Shown one piece after another: positions 8,615-17,576 of a stretch of DNA of 64,000 nucleotides. The first letter of the stretch is position 1. Each line of letters opens with the position of its first letter. The position numbers were made by a program, and so were the translations under genes. This DNA comes from Blautia faecis (GTDB lineage: Bacteria; Bacillota; Clostridia; Lachnospirales; Lachnospiraceae). The notes beneath the pieces are model-generated. The model had not been told where the DNA came from. It made no database searches and saw only the letters and a program-made list of their open reading frames with translations. The stretch is from assembly GCF_020554845.1 (NCBI RefSeq), contig NZ_JAJCIA010000013.1, forward strand, positions 1 to 64,000. Direction: 5' to 3'.

Positions 8615-9285
8615 CTTCTTTAACCATAGAACAAAAAAGAGTGGACATATACCCAAGCGCAAAGCCGGGCAGCCCAGTTATCTATCTCAACACCTTTTCC
8701 AATGCCGTCAACAGTGTGTATAAAAACCTGATGGCGCTCGGCTGCCCAGATTTCTGTCTGGTGGCGGTCAGTAAGCTGAAATGGGATCATGACATGACAC
8801 CGTGGTATATGGGGCCGATCTCTAAACACGATACGCCCTGCACCGGGGGTGCGGATGATTACCTGAAACTGCTTCTGGATGAAATTATGCCGGAAGCGGA
8901 AGCGCTCCTTCCCGGTGCGCCCGCCTGGCGGGGCCTCGCCGGTTACTCGCTGGCCGGGCTGTTCGCCCTCTACGCTCTCTACCAAACGGATGTGTTTGCC
9001 CGCGCAGCGAGTATGTCAGGTTCCTTCTGGTTTGAGGGCATCATGGAATATGTGTGCTCCCATGAGATGAAGCGCAAACCTGACTGTCTGTATTTTTCTC
9101 TCGGAGACAAGGAGAGCTCCACCGATAATCCGATTTTGAACGTTGTGCAGCAGAATACGCAGGAGATAGAAACACTGTGCCACGGGAAAGGCATCGAAAC
9201 CACCTTCGTACTGAACAGTGGCAGCCACTATCAGGCGTGCAACAAGCGCACAGCGGCTGGCATTCACTGGATATTAAATAGATAA
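8611..9285 (+). CDS. Alpha/beta-hydrolase, esterase-D/Fes type
   Basis: This 224-residue protein starts at GTG 8611 behind GAGAGGAGG. The nucleophile elbow GYSLAG is at about residues 113-118. The acidic member is likely D168 or a nearby residue, and the histidine is in SGSHYQ near 208, completing a Ser-Asp-His triad of the putative-esterase family (PF00756). It is probably cytoplasmic. It starts a tight set with the adenylation enzyme (20 bp gap) and the GNAT. GC content is clearly higher than in flanking island DNA. The substrate is unknown; with an amino-acid-activating neighbour, hydrolysis of an acyl or aminoacyl ester is one possibility, but this is only inference. Confidence 0.8.
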   Translation: MTSLTIEQKRVDIYPSAKPGSPVIYLNTFSNAVNSVYKNLMALGCPDFCLVAVSKLKWDHDMTPWYMGPISKHDTPCTGGADDYLKLLLDEIMPEAEALLPGAPAWRGLAGYSLAGLFALYALYQTDVFARAASMSGSFWFEGIMEYVCSHEMKRKPDCLYFSLGDKESSTDNPILNVVQQNTQEIETLCHGKGIETTFVLNSGSHYQACNKRTAAGIHWILNR

Positions 9286-9305
9286 ACCGACAAGGAGATA
9301 AAACG

Positions 9306-10781
9306 ATGGATACGATTTATTCGCTTTTTCAGAAAGTAGTTAAAGAACATGAAAATGCCCCGGCTATCATTGAAAACGACCGCGCCATGACTTTTGGAGA
9401 GCTGTCCAACATGGTGGATATGATCACGTGCAGCTTTCCGCAGGAAGTACACAGCATCGGGATCGTCATGCGTCACCGAACCGAGATGATTGCCTCGATT
9501 CTGGCGGTACTCAAATGCGGCGGCCGATATGTCCCAGCCGAGCCGGATTTTCCCACCGGGCGCATCCATGACATGATGACCGAGGCACAGGTGGATTTTG
9601 TGCTGACGGAACACGCCTTTGCGCCCAAACTGAGCAGTTTCCCCATCCGCTATACAGATTGTGAGATCTGCGGCGTGGAGACGCCCTCCTGGAAGCGCAA
9701 CGCCATCGAAGACCCGGAACGCCCCGCCTATGTGCTGTATACGTCAGGTACCACCGGGCGGCCCAAAGGTGTCTGTGTCACCAACCGCAATGTTTGCCAT
9801 TATGTCCGTGCCTTTGCCAACGAGTTCCATCCCGGCCCCGGTGATGTCATGCTGCAATATTCCGTCTGTTCTTTTGACATCTTTGTGGAGGAAGTGTTCA
9901 CCAGTCTGCTGAATGGTGCCGCTCTGGCCATCCCCGCTGACGAGGATAAGGCCGACATCCATGCATTGATGGCTTTTGTGGAACGCCACCATGTGACTAT
10001 GATCAGCGGCTTTCCGTATCTGCTGGCAGAAATGAACCACCTGTCTGTCATTCCGTCCTCTCTGCGGCTGCTTATCAGCGGCGGCGATGTGTTGCGGGGC
10101 GTTTATGTGGATCACCTGCTGAACAAAGCAGAGGTTTACAACACCTACGGCCCCTCCGAGACAACGGTCTGCGCCTCCTATTACCGTTGTAATAGTGGAA
10201 CTGTGCTGGAGGACGGTACCTATCCCATCGGTCATCCTGTACTAGGTGCGCAAATCAGGATTCTGGATCAGTCTGGCAACGAGGTTGCCAAAGGGCAGAC
10301 GGGTGAGATTTGCATTTATGGCGGCGGTGTATCTCTGGGCTACATTGGCGACCATGCCGAGGAAAACAGAGCTTTTGAGCGGCAGCCGGACGGTAGCACC
10401 ATGTACCGCAGCGGCGATTTGGGCTATATCCTGCCGGATGGCAACATTGCATTCCTGCACCGCAAGGACGACCAGATCATGATTTACGGCAAGCGGGTGG
10501 AACTTGCCGAGGTGGAGTCCCGGCTCTATCGGTGCAAGGATGTGCAGCAGGCTATTGTCCGGGCTTTTACAGACGAGGATGGACTGTCCTATATGACCGC
10601 CTATGTGGTGCCTTCCGACAATAAGCTGAAAGTCTCGGAAGTAAAAAAAGAACTGTCTGAAAATTTGACTTCCTTTATGATCCCAGAGTTCTTTGTGAAG
10701 ATGAAGCAGATTCCTTTGAATGTCAACGGTAAGCCGGATGTGTCGAAACTGCCGGTGGTAATGAAAGCGGGGGCATTATAA
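9306..10781 (+). CDS. Stand-alone amino-acid adenylation enzyme (NRPS A-domain type)
   Basis: This 491-residue ANL-superfamily ligase has the core motifs in order: LYTSGTTGRPKG (A3, near 147), SFDIFVEEV (A4, near 190), NTYGPSETT (A5, near 280), YRSGDLG (A7, near 362), the A8 hinge and PLNVNGKPD (A10, with the catalytic lysine) near 474. The aspartate in SFD suggests an amino-acid substrate, which would be converted to an aminoacyl-adenylate. There is no carrier-protein or condensation domain, and no free carrier protein gene nearby. The stop overlaps the ATG of the acetyltransferase gene (TAATG), so the two are coupled. It could be a DltA-like or NRPS-derived enzyme. Substrate cannot be assigned by eye. 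Confidence 0.85.
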   Translation: MDTIYSLFQKVVKEHENAPAIIENDRAMTFGELSNMVDMITCSFPQEVHSIGIVMRHRTEMIASILAVLKCGGRYVPAEPDFPTGRIHDMMTEAQVDFVLTEHAFAPKLSSFPIRYTDCEICGVETPSWKRNAIEDPERPAYVLYTSGTTGRPKGVCVTNRNVCHYVRAFANEFHPGPGDVMLQYSVCSFDIFVEEVFTSLLNGAALAIPADEDKADIHALMAFVERHHVTMISGFPYLLAEMNHLSVIPSSLRLLISGGDVLRGVYVDHLLNKAEVYNTYGPSETTVCASYYRCNSGTVLEDGTYPIGHPVLGAQIRILDQSGNEVAKGQTGEICIYGGGVSLGYIGDHAEENRAFERQPDGSTMYRSGDLGYILPDGNIAFLHRKDDQIMIYGKRVELAEVESRLYRCKDVQQAIVRAFTDEDGLSYMTAYVVPSDNKLKVSEVKKELSENLTSFMIPEFFVKMKQIPLNVNGKPDVSKLPVVMKAGAL

Positions 10782-11251
10782 TGGAGATTCAGATCCGGCA
10801 GGCCACGATCCAGGACCTGAATGTATTGATGCAATGGCGAATGGAAGTCTTGCATGAGGTATTCTCCATCCCCTCGGAGCGGTCTGTAACAGAGCTGGAA
10901 TCGGAAAATCGCCGCTACTATCAAACAGAACTGCCGCAGGGCGGACATATTGCCTGCTTTGCCTACGTAGGGGAGGAAATCGTCGGCTGCGGCGGGATAT
11001 GCCTCTATCATGAGATGCCCTCACCGGACAATCTAAACGGGAAATGTGCCTACCTGATGAACATTTATACCCGGCCGCAGTTTCGCGGACACGGCATAGG
11101 GAACAGAATCGTCAGGTGGCTTGTAGAGCAGGCTCGTCAGCGGCATATTTCAAAAATTTATCTTGAAACCTCAAACAAAGGCAGGCCGCTGTATCAAACA
11201 ATCGGTTTTGCCGATATGAAGGATATGATGAAACTGTCCCGTGAAAAATAA
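10781..11251 (+). CDS. GNAT-family N-acetyltransferase
   Basis: This 156-residue single-domain GNAT has the acetyl-CoA-binding segment RPQFRGHGIGNRIVRWL (about 95-111, the R/Q-x-x-G-x-G/A loop) and a C-terminal ETSNKGRPLYQTIGF strand pair typical of the family. It overlaps the adenylation gene by one base and is followed by the radical-SAM pseudogene. The adenylation enzyme, esterase and GNAT may modify a small amino-acid-derived molecule, but the acceptor is unknown. Confidence 0.85.
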   Translation: MEIQIRQATIQDLNVLMQWRMEVLHEVFSIPSERSVTELESENRRYYQTELPQGGHIACFAYVGEEIVGCGGICLYHEMPSPDNLNGKCAYLMNIYTRPQFRGHGIGNRIVRWLVEQARQRHISKIYLETSNKGRPLYQTIGFADMKDMMKLSREK

Positions 11252-11276
11252 GCAAAATCAAAGGAGCATACATACA

Positions 11277-12200
11277 ATGGAGCCAATCATCTGAAACGTT
11301 GAAGTAAAAAGCGTCCTCACAAAATCCAATTTGCCTGTGAGTGATTATTCGGTCAATCCTTATGTGGGCTGTGGCCACGGCTGCAAATATTGCTACGCAT
11401 CTTTTATGAAGCGTTTTACCAATCACCCGGAGCCCTGGGGAGAGTTCATAGACGTTAAATTTTGGCCGGAAATCAAACACCCGGAGCGGTATGCAGGGAA
11501 AGAACTGTTTCTCTGTTACGTGACCGACCCATATCAGCCGCTGGAGGAAACCGCCTGCCGCACCCGCGCCATTTTGGAGCAGATGCAGGGCAGTGAATGT
11601 AGCCTCAGTATTGCTACCAAGTCTGACCTGGTGCTGCGTGACCTTGACCTCATTAAAACATTCCCCAATGCGCGGGTATCCTGGTCGATCAAACACACTG
11701 GACGAAGATTTTCGCGCTGATATGGACAATGCAGTGAGCATTGGGCGGCGGCTGGCCGCTATGAAAGCATTCCATGATGCTGGTGTGCGCACCACCTGCT
11801 TTATCTCGCCGATTTTCCCCGGCCTCACCGACCTGCCCTCCATCATCCACCGGGCGAAGAATCAATGTAATTTGGTCTGGCTGGAAAACCTAAACTTGCG
11901 GGGCGGTTATAAGAAAACGATTTTTGACTATATAACGGAAAAACATCCAGACCTGCTGCCGCTGTACGATACAGCTACTGGTCAATGCTGGATGCGCAGA
12001 TGCGGCAGTTTTGCCAAGAGGAAGGGCTACTGTATGTCCAGGATGATGATTCCATCAAACGCCCGTTCAACGATCCGCCTATCGTGGTCAATTATTTTTT
12101 CAACGAAGAGATTATCCCTCGGCCAAAATGCAGAAGAACAGGTAATCAAAACTATATAGTAACATGCAGAAAGCTAGAAGTTGTAGAGGTGAGGTTATGA
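11277..12200 (+). pseudogene. Radical SAM 'mobile pair protein B'-like gene, disrupted
   Basis: The translated pieces read as one radical-SAM protein of the mobile-pair-B type. The cluster is GCGHGCKYCYASF (CxxxCxxC) near 11360-11400, followed by PWGEFIDVKFWPEI, SIATKSDL, GVRTTCFISPIFPGLTDL and VVNYFFNEEI. Three lesions break it: codon 6 is TGA (MEPII then stop), a frameshift lies near 11695 (SWSI then TLDEDF in another frame), and a second lies near 11970. Its final stop overlaps the ATG of the YjbR remnant. The usual partner, protein A, is absent. The gene is certainly non-functional as written unless the lesions are sequencing errors. Confidence 0.8.
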
Positions 12201-12564
12201 AACGCGCAGAATTAGAATCAGACATATAACGCCGAGACAGATTATCCGTGGCTCAAATATCCGAATTATGAGGTGTTCCGGCATTGTAATAATCGGAAGT
12301 GGTTTGCTCTGATTATGGATGTACCAAAGAACAAGCTGGGGCTGCAAGGCGAAGAAATGCTGGAAGTGGTCGATTTCAAATGTGACCCAATTCTGATTGG
12401 CACACTACGAGAGGAACCCGGCTTCTTCCCGGCGTATCACATGAGCAAGGATAGCTGGATTACTGTTGCACTGGATGTGCAGCGTATCAGATGACAAAAT
12501 CAAAATGTTGCTTGATATGAGTTATGAAGCAACGATACCCAAAACATGCAAAAAGAGATACTGA
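12197..12564 (+). pseudogene. MmcQ/YjbR-family protein, disrupted by two frameshifts
   Basis: Three frames together give a YjbR-like protein: MKRAELESDI, then NAETDYPWLKYPNYEVFRH, NNRKWFALIMDVP and EEPGFFPAYHMSKDSWITVAL, then SDDKIKMLLDMSYEAT. Frameshifts lie near 12228 and 12478. The family folds like a cyclic DNA-binding domain and its function is poorly known. It follows the radical-SAM pseudogene with an ATGA overlap, so the two decayed together. Confidence 0.75.
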
Positions 12565-12626
12565 TAAATTCCAGTTTGCATATTTCTTAAAAAGATGTAT
12601 GATATAAAAAAGCTCAGGAGGTTCAA

Positions 12627-12836
12627 ATGAAAGCACATAAATACTGGTCCATCGGTGCGCTGGTTTCCATGATCGGAACTTGCTACACTGGCTATAAGGA
12701 TATGAAATCAGCTCATAAATATTTTGCATTCAGTTCACTAATCTGTATGGCTATGGCCATTTACTCAGGTCATAAAATGATTTCTGGCAAATCCGGAAAA
12801 ACGAAAGAAATCGTAGCTGAAGAAGCTGCGGAATAA
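12627..12836 (+). CDS. Small membrane protein, 69 aa (possibly DUF6219)
   Basis: The start is preceded by AGGAGG. Two hydrophobic segments (residues about 7-23 and 33-50) are separated by a short loop (GYKDMKSAHKYF), and the tail is charged. From memory this fits a small Lachnospiraceae membrane family; the DUF number is a weak guess. It has its own start signals and is followed by a strong terminator. Confidence 0.5.
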   Translation: MKAHKYWSIGALVSMIGTCYTGYKDMKSAHKYFAFSSLICMAMAIYSGHKMISGKSGKTKEIVAEEAAE

Positions 12837-12868
12837 TAAGGGGAATAGGGGAGTATTCCATTATATAC

Positions 12869-12902
12869 GAGCCTGATGGAAAGGGGAGATTCCATCAGGC
12901 TC
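12869..12902. terminator. Bidirectional terminator between convergent genes
   Basis: A 13-bp perfect stem (GAGCCTGATGGAA with its complement) surrounds an 8-nt loop, between the small membrane protein gene and the minus-strand gene at 12911. Confidence 0.8.
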
Positions 12903-12910
12903 TTTCAGAT

Positions 12911-13474
12911 CTACTCTTCCGTTTCTGGAAAAGACGGCTTATATCGTTTGTTTGCAGATTGTGGCACTACGATTTCAAAAAAATAATATCCCAGATACCG
13001 GAGAACTACTTTTTTCTTCCGGTAAAAACTTGCCCGGCTCATCCCCAGTTCAAGCATAATTTCCATGTCCACCATTTTTCTGTGCCTGCAGAAGCAGCTA
13101 TAAAGCACATCATAATATTCGGTTCCAAAATTCGGTGTAAAATATTTTACCAGTGTCATTGCCCGGTTGACCATATCACAAAGTCCATAGATTAGAATGA
13201 TATTGTTTACTTCTTTTTTCAGTTTTCCTAAATTCATGCGGTAATCATAGGCATCCATATACTGAAGGGCATAGGCCATATTCTCATTGATCTTTTCCTG
13301 ACACTCTTGCTCTAATTCATCCAAAACCATCTGATTTTCCAAAATCAAATCCTGATAATTGTTCATCAGTGCTTTAATCTTTTCATAGTACAGATCCATT
13401 CTCTCTTCTGTATGTTGTGCTGCATTTAATGTAATTTCCTTAAACGATCTAATCGCATAATCTCTCTCTGTCAT
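12911..13474 (-). CDS. ArpU/sigma-like transcriptional regulator
   Basis: I place the start at ATG 13474 because AAGGAG stands 9 nt upstream; the longer reading frame lacks a start signal. The 187-residue product is mostly helical, with a long coiled region (about 20-75). Near the C terminus an HTH-like pair follows the pattern DMEIMLELGMSRASFYRKKK, as in ArpU/RinA and sigma region 4 proteins of phages and ICEs. It is the last gene before the SOS polymerase group but is separated from it by about 240 bp. Target unknown. Confidence 0.55.
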   Translation of the reverse strand: MTERDYAIRSFKEITLNAAQHTEERMDLYYEKIKALMNNYQDLILENQMVLDELEQECQEKINENMAYALQYMDAYDYRMNLGKLKKEVNNIILIYGLCDMVNRAMTLVKYFTPNFGTEYYDVLYSCFCRHRKMVDMEIMLELGMSRASFYRKKKVVLRYLGYYFFEIVVPQSANKRYKPSFPETEE

Positions 13475-13711
13475 TATCAAAATCTCCTTTTTTCGTATTG
13501 AATCGTCTTTCTCTGACGTTCTACACTCCCATCCCTGTGATTTTGACGGAAGCTCAATAAGAATTATTCTTGAGCAGAGCCACATCTGCATAGACAATAT
13601 AGTGGGTATATTGTTTCATGAACATAGATGTAATGCCCTTATATGTCAATCTGAAAAGAGCAAAAGGGAAAGGTCAGCTCTTCCGCAGATCCCATTTTCT
13701 TTCTTAAATCT

Positions 13712-13957
13712 TTACGCACTCTTGCGCTCCATAAACCATTTATCAAATTCATAATATAAATGGCAATCCTTACCATCTACCATTACAGTATACATAATTC
13801 CTGTACCACCCGCTTTCCGGCTGGCACAACGTTCTTTCGATTTTACTTTATCAATTACATATTTAGTTCCATCTTCCCAAATAAATTCTATTGGCATCAT
13901 TGTGCCTTCTGTGCTGAATTTTACAATGACTTCTACATAAACTTTGTTGTCATTCAA
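13712..13957 (-). CDS. Small companion of the Y-family polymerase
   Basis: This 81-residue beta-rich protein contains PIEFIWEDGTKYVIDKV and GTGIMYTVMVDGK, then YYEFDKWFM. Its gene lies 5 bp downstream of the polymerase gene on the same strand. Small proteins of this shape (DUF6504-like, from memory) are often encoded directly after UmuC/ImuB-type polymerases. Function unknown; a role in the same SOS response is inferred from operon position. Confidence 0.6.
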   Translation of the reverse strand: MNDNKVYVEVIVKFSTEGTMMPIEFIWEDGTKYVIDKVKSKERCASRKAGGTGIMYTVMVDGKDCHLYYEFDKWFMERKSA

Positions 13958-13962
13958 AGCAC

Positions 13963-16900
13963 TTACCTCCCATTGAAATATCCGACTGGATGAACGATGT
14001 GGGATCCCTGTGCATCCAGGCTGGATAATATTTTATCCTGATACATAAATGCTCTCTGGACACTGTGATATCCAAACCGTCGCCTGATATCATCTACTGC
14101 CCTGTCTAACTTCTCCTGTTTTTCCCGGCGCTGCTCATTCATAAATAAATCTAACTGCACCGGAACCTGCCCCATAACCAGATCATCTGCACGGATTCCA
14201 AGACTTCTGATTGGACGAGGCCAATGATAGTTCTCTCTAAAAAGCCGGTATGCTGCACTCATTATCTCATCTGTAATGTCTGTCGGCTCCTGCAACTTTC
14301 TCTGCCTGGTGAAATGAAATAACCCATTATCACGAATCGAAATTGACACTACATTACATTTAAAACCATGTTTCCGTAGTCTGGCTGCGACACTTTCTGC
14401 TAATGCCATCAGAATAATCTGTACATCCTGCTCATTTTCCAGATCTCTGGGTGTCGTTGTACTGTTGCCAATAGACTTTATCGGTGCCTGATATCCTTCT
14501 ACTGAAACTGGCGAATCATCCCAGCCATTCGCAAATGAATAAATGACAAGTCCCATTTTCCCAAGCTGCCGTTCCAGAAAACTTGGATCTGTTCTTGCCA
14601 GTTCTCCGATTGTGCGAATACCATATTTCTGTAAAGTTCTATTCGTTGATCTTCCTACATATAGAAGATCTGATACCGGAAGTTTCCAGATTAGTTCACG
14701 ATAATTCGTCCGATTAAATTCTGTAATTCCATCAGGCTTTTTATAATCGCTTCCAAGTTTTGCAAAAATTTTATTCCAGGAAATTCCAATGCTTACCGTA
14801 ATACCCAGTTCTTTCTTTACCCTTCTGTTAATTTCTTCTGCAATTTTTCTTCCGTCACCTTTCAGTGAAAAACTATCAGTTACATCAAGCCAAGCTTCAT
14901 CACATCCATACGGTTCAACTTGATTCGTATATTCCGAATATATTTCTCGCAACATTGAGGAAAATTTCAAATATAAATCCATCCTCGGAGGCACAAATAT
15001 CAAATCCGGGCAAACCTGCTTTGCCTGCCACAATGCCATGCCAGTCTTAACGCCGCTTCTCTTCGCAATATAATTCGCCGTCAATACAATTCCATGCCTC
15101 GCTTCAGAATCTCCTCCTACAGCTAATGGCTTACCAACATATTCTGGATGATAAAGCATTTCCACACTAGCATAGTCGGGTAAGAGAAGAGCATTACTGT
15201 CCTTCCCTCCCCTAAGAACCGTACGTGATAGTTTCCCATCATACGGCTCAAGCCTTATAAAGCCTATTGCTGCCACAATAAGCCGGTTGTATATCATTCG
15301 TATACAAATTTGAAATTGCTGTAGGATTTATTTTTGCGTTCAGCGAAGTATTCCATCCAAATTTCATCGTAGGGATTCGCTTCCGCTTTAATACGTGTAA
15401 AACGGGTAATGTTTGTGTCGGTTGCATATACTAATGCGAGATAATTATCCTCCGTCAGCTTTTCAGAGAAAGTCCAGCTACGGTTTCCGATTCTGTGGAA
15501 ATATTTATCTCTTATCCATGCGGCTGGTTTGTTTTTATGTCTACGTCGGCACCATCTCCATAGCGCCTTGAATGTCTGCCAGTCCACATATCTAAATGCA
15601 ACCGAAGATACGTTATACTTCTGAAAGTTCACCCATCCTCTGATAATAGGATTCAGGCATTTGATCAGATCGGATTGCTTGCCCGTTCGGAACTTCTTAA
15701 TTGTTCCACGAATTTTACGCATAATTGATTTAACATTCTGTTTTGATGGTTTGGTAAGTAATTTATCCCCATATTTACGAATATTACAACCCAAAAAGTC
15801 AAATCCATCGTGTATGTTCGTAATAACTGTCTTTTCATCCGATAATTCTAATCCTCTTTCATGCATGAACTCTTTTACTAAAGGTAGTACCTCGTTTCTT
15901 AATAGTTCCTCTGATGCTCCTGTAATAATGAAATCATCTGCATAGCGCACCAGATTTACTTTTGGATTTATCTGTCTACCTTTCGACCAATACCGTTTGA
16001 ACTTATTCTTCAATAATCTTTCTAATCCGTCCAATACATAATTACACAGCGTCGGTGAAATAGTACCTCCCTGTGGTGTTCCTTGGTCAGTAGCATTGAG
16101 TTTTCCCTTTTCCACAAATCCAGCTTTAAGAAATTTGTGCAAAATTTCTTTGTCCATAGGGATATTCTTTTGCATCCATTCATGATTTATGTTATCGAAA
16201 CATCCTTTTATGTCACCTTCCAACACCCATTCTGGTGCTGTTTTTCGAGCCAAGTCGACAAAACATTGCTCTATAGCGTCTTGAACACATCTGTTGGGTC
16301 TGAATCCGTATGAAGTGCCGTCTGCCAGAGTTTCTGTGACTGGTTCCAGTGCCATTTTGTGTAATGTTTGCATTGCCCTATCTTTCATTGTAGGAATACT
16401 CAGTGGTCTCTTTTTTCCATTTTTCTTTGGAATGTAGATTCGTCTGAGCGGTTGAGGTTGGTATCCTCTTCTCTGAAGTGTGAATATGGCGTTAAATTTG
16501 TCCTCATTACTTATCCAACACACGCCATCTACTCCAGGTGTTCTTTTACCCTTGTTTTCTGTTACTCTTTTTACAGCAATTGCTTTTGCATAAAACGAAT
16601 GAGTCAGAGTCCATTGTAAGGATTTGATTTTTCCTACTCTGTTCTCCTTTACAGCCTTTGCAATACGCATCTGCAGTTTCTTAACCTCATATTCAGCTGT
16701 TCCAAAATCAATATCCTTCCAGCTCTTAATGTGATTTGAAGATGCACACGATTTCTCGTACATTTGCATTTCTCCTTTCAGAAATTCTGCTAATTCTCTT
16801 GCAACATAAGACCAGACGGAAGTCTGCCCCCTTTCGGGTGAGTATATTCTCTATCCTTCTCATTACAAGAAGGCATTCGCTTTCTCCGTCCTCCTTACCC

Positions 16901-17392
16901 GCACATCTATCGGTTTCCCTTACGGGTTACTTTCCGTATCTTTATGGAGATATACGGGCTTACCTTGTTCCACTACATTTATGCTGGTAGATTAGGCTCC
17001 ACCTTTCTGCCGACGGTTCTATAGTCCGTGTGGTGGCTGTTTCAACCCCCAACCAAACCGCATTCCCATTTTGGGCCAGGCCCAGCAACCTTTGGCCTGT
17101 TCGCGCATAACGGCATTTACCAGTGATTCAGATATCTTAGCCATTCTATCCCAGTCATCATCTCAAGTCAGTGTTGCTCTTACTTGTTCTTATCCTCACG
17201 GAATCAGTTCTACATCTCTGTAAAGATGATTTTTCATATCTCGTTTCCTCATAGCAGTTACCCGCTACTTTGTAGATATTAGACTCAACTGACGGAACAG
17301 CAGGTCTTACACCTTACGGTAAGACAATAAATGTAGTGACTTTCAAGTCACACAAAACAATTGGCATCACTGTGCAATATTACTCTTTCCAC
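13963..17392 (-). CDS. SOS-type Y-family DNA polymerase, split by a group II intron
   Basis: Two exons make one 416-residue translesion polymerase of the DinB/UmuC family. Exon 1 is 17354-17392 (GTG start behind GGAAAGG; VERVILHSDANCF). Exon 2 is 13963-15174 (YASVEMLYHPEY to the stop). Joined, they restore the catalytic motif HSDANCFYASVE exactly. Other landmarks are YGCDEAWLDVT (second catalytic acidic pair, near residue 105), SIGISWNKIFAKLGSDYKKP and a little-finger domain from about 240. A beta-clamp-type QLDLF is near residue 375. Transcription starts divergently from the LexA-like gene, with a LexA box just upstream, so DNA damage should induce it. Function depends on splicing of the intron. 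Confidence 0.88.
15175..17353 (-). mobile_element. Group II intron inside the polymerase gene
   Basis: The 5' end is GTGTG (matching GUGYG) at 17353 and the 3' end is ACCCGAC at 15175, giving 2179 bp. The ends were placed by the exon reading frame: removing this span joins C-F to Y-A-S in frame. The reverse transcriptase ORF lies in domain IV. About 580 bp of structured RNA (domain I region) precedes the ORF and about 120 bp (domains V-VI) follow. Exact ends could shift by a base or two, but the frame constrains them. Confidence 0.88.
15294..16763 (-). CDS. ltrA: Group II intron reverse transcriptase/maturase
   Basis: The product is an LtrA-like protein of about 489 residues. The RT domain has TPGVDG (near 78), SYGFRPNR (near 153), the TPQGGTISP motif (near 231) and catalytic YADD (near 276). 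A maturase X domain (WVNFQKYNVSS region) and a basic C terminus follow. No HNH endonuclease domain is visible. I use the second ATG (16763) because AAGGAG lies 8 nt upstream of it and only 2 nt from the first. It would help splice the intron and move it by retrohoming. The frame is intact, so the intron may be mobile. Confidence 0.9.
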   Translation of the reverse strand: MYEKSCASSNHIKSWKDIDFGTAEYEVKKLQMRIAKAVKENRVGKIKSLQWTLTHSFYAKAIAVKRVTENKGKRTPGVDGVCWISNEDKFNAIFTLQRRGYQPQPLRRIYIPKKNGKKRPLSIPTMKDRAMQTLHKMALEPVTETLADGTSYGFRPNRCVQDAIEQCFVDLARKTAPEWVLEGDIKGCFDNINHEWMQKNIPMDKEILHKFLKAGFVEKGKLNATDQGTPQGGTISPTLCNYVLDGLERLLKNKFKRYWSKGRQINPKVNLVRYADDFIITGASEELLRNEVLPLVKEFMHERGLELSDEKTVITNIHDGFDFLGCNIRKYGDKLLTKPSKQNVKSIMRKIRGTIKKFRTGKQSDLIKCLNPIIRGWVNFQKYNVSSVAFRYVDWQTFKALWRWCRRRHKNKPAAWIRDKYFHRIGNRSWTFSEKLTEDNYLALVYATDTNITRFTRIKAEANPYDEIWMEYFAERKNKSYSNFKFVYE

Positions 17393-17412
17393 ATTTTCAC
17401 CTTTCCTTTTTA

Positions 17413-17424
17413 GAACGTGTGTTC
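17413..17424. promoter_or_regulatory. LexA (SOS) box
   Basis: GAACGTGTGTTC fits the Gram-positive LexA consensus GAAC-N4-GTTC exactly. It lies 21 bp upstream of the polymerase GTG start, between it and the divergent LexA-like gene. Confidence 0.85.
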
Positions 17425-17576
17425 TTTTCTATATAGGCATTATATATCGCTTTTAAATCTTTATAAAGTGGCAAATATGTCATTTTTATGGATTTTAACG
17501 CTATTATTGTTGATTTTTTATCTGTTATGGGTTATAGTATATATAGGGAATAAATACCTGCATATGGAGGTGTATG

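Noticed and set aside
9744..10235. 163-codon minus-strand frame in the adenylation gene
   Set aside because: Shadow frame in a GC-rich gene; the plus-strand protein has all ligase core motifs.
11277..11296. TGA at codon 6 of the radical-SAM gene as a selenocysteine codon
   Set aside because: No selenocysteine is expected there, and two later frameshifts show that the gene is broken.
13598..13711. Possible small RNA between the ArpU-like gene and the polymerase companion
   Set aside because: No promoter, hairpin or terminator stands out.
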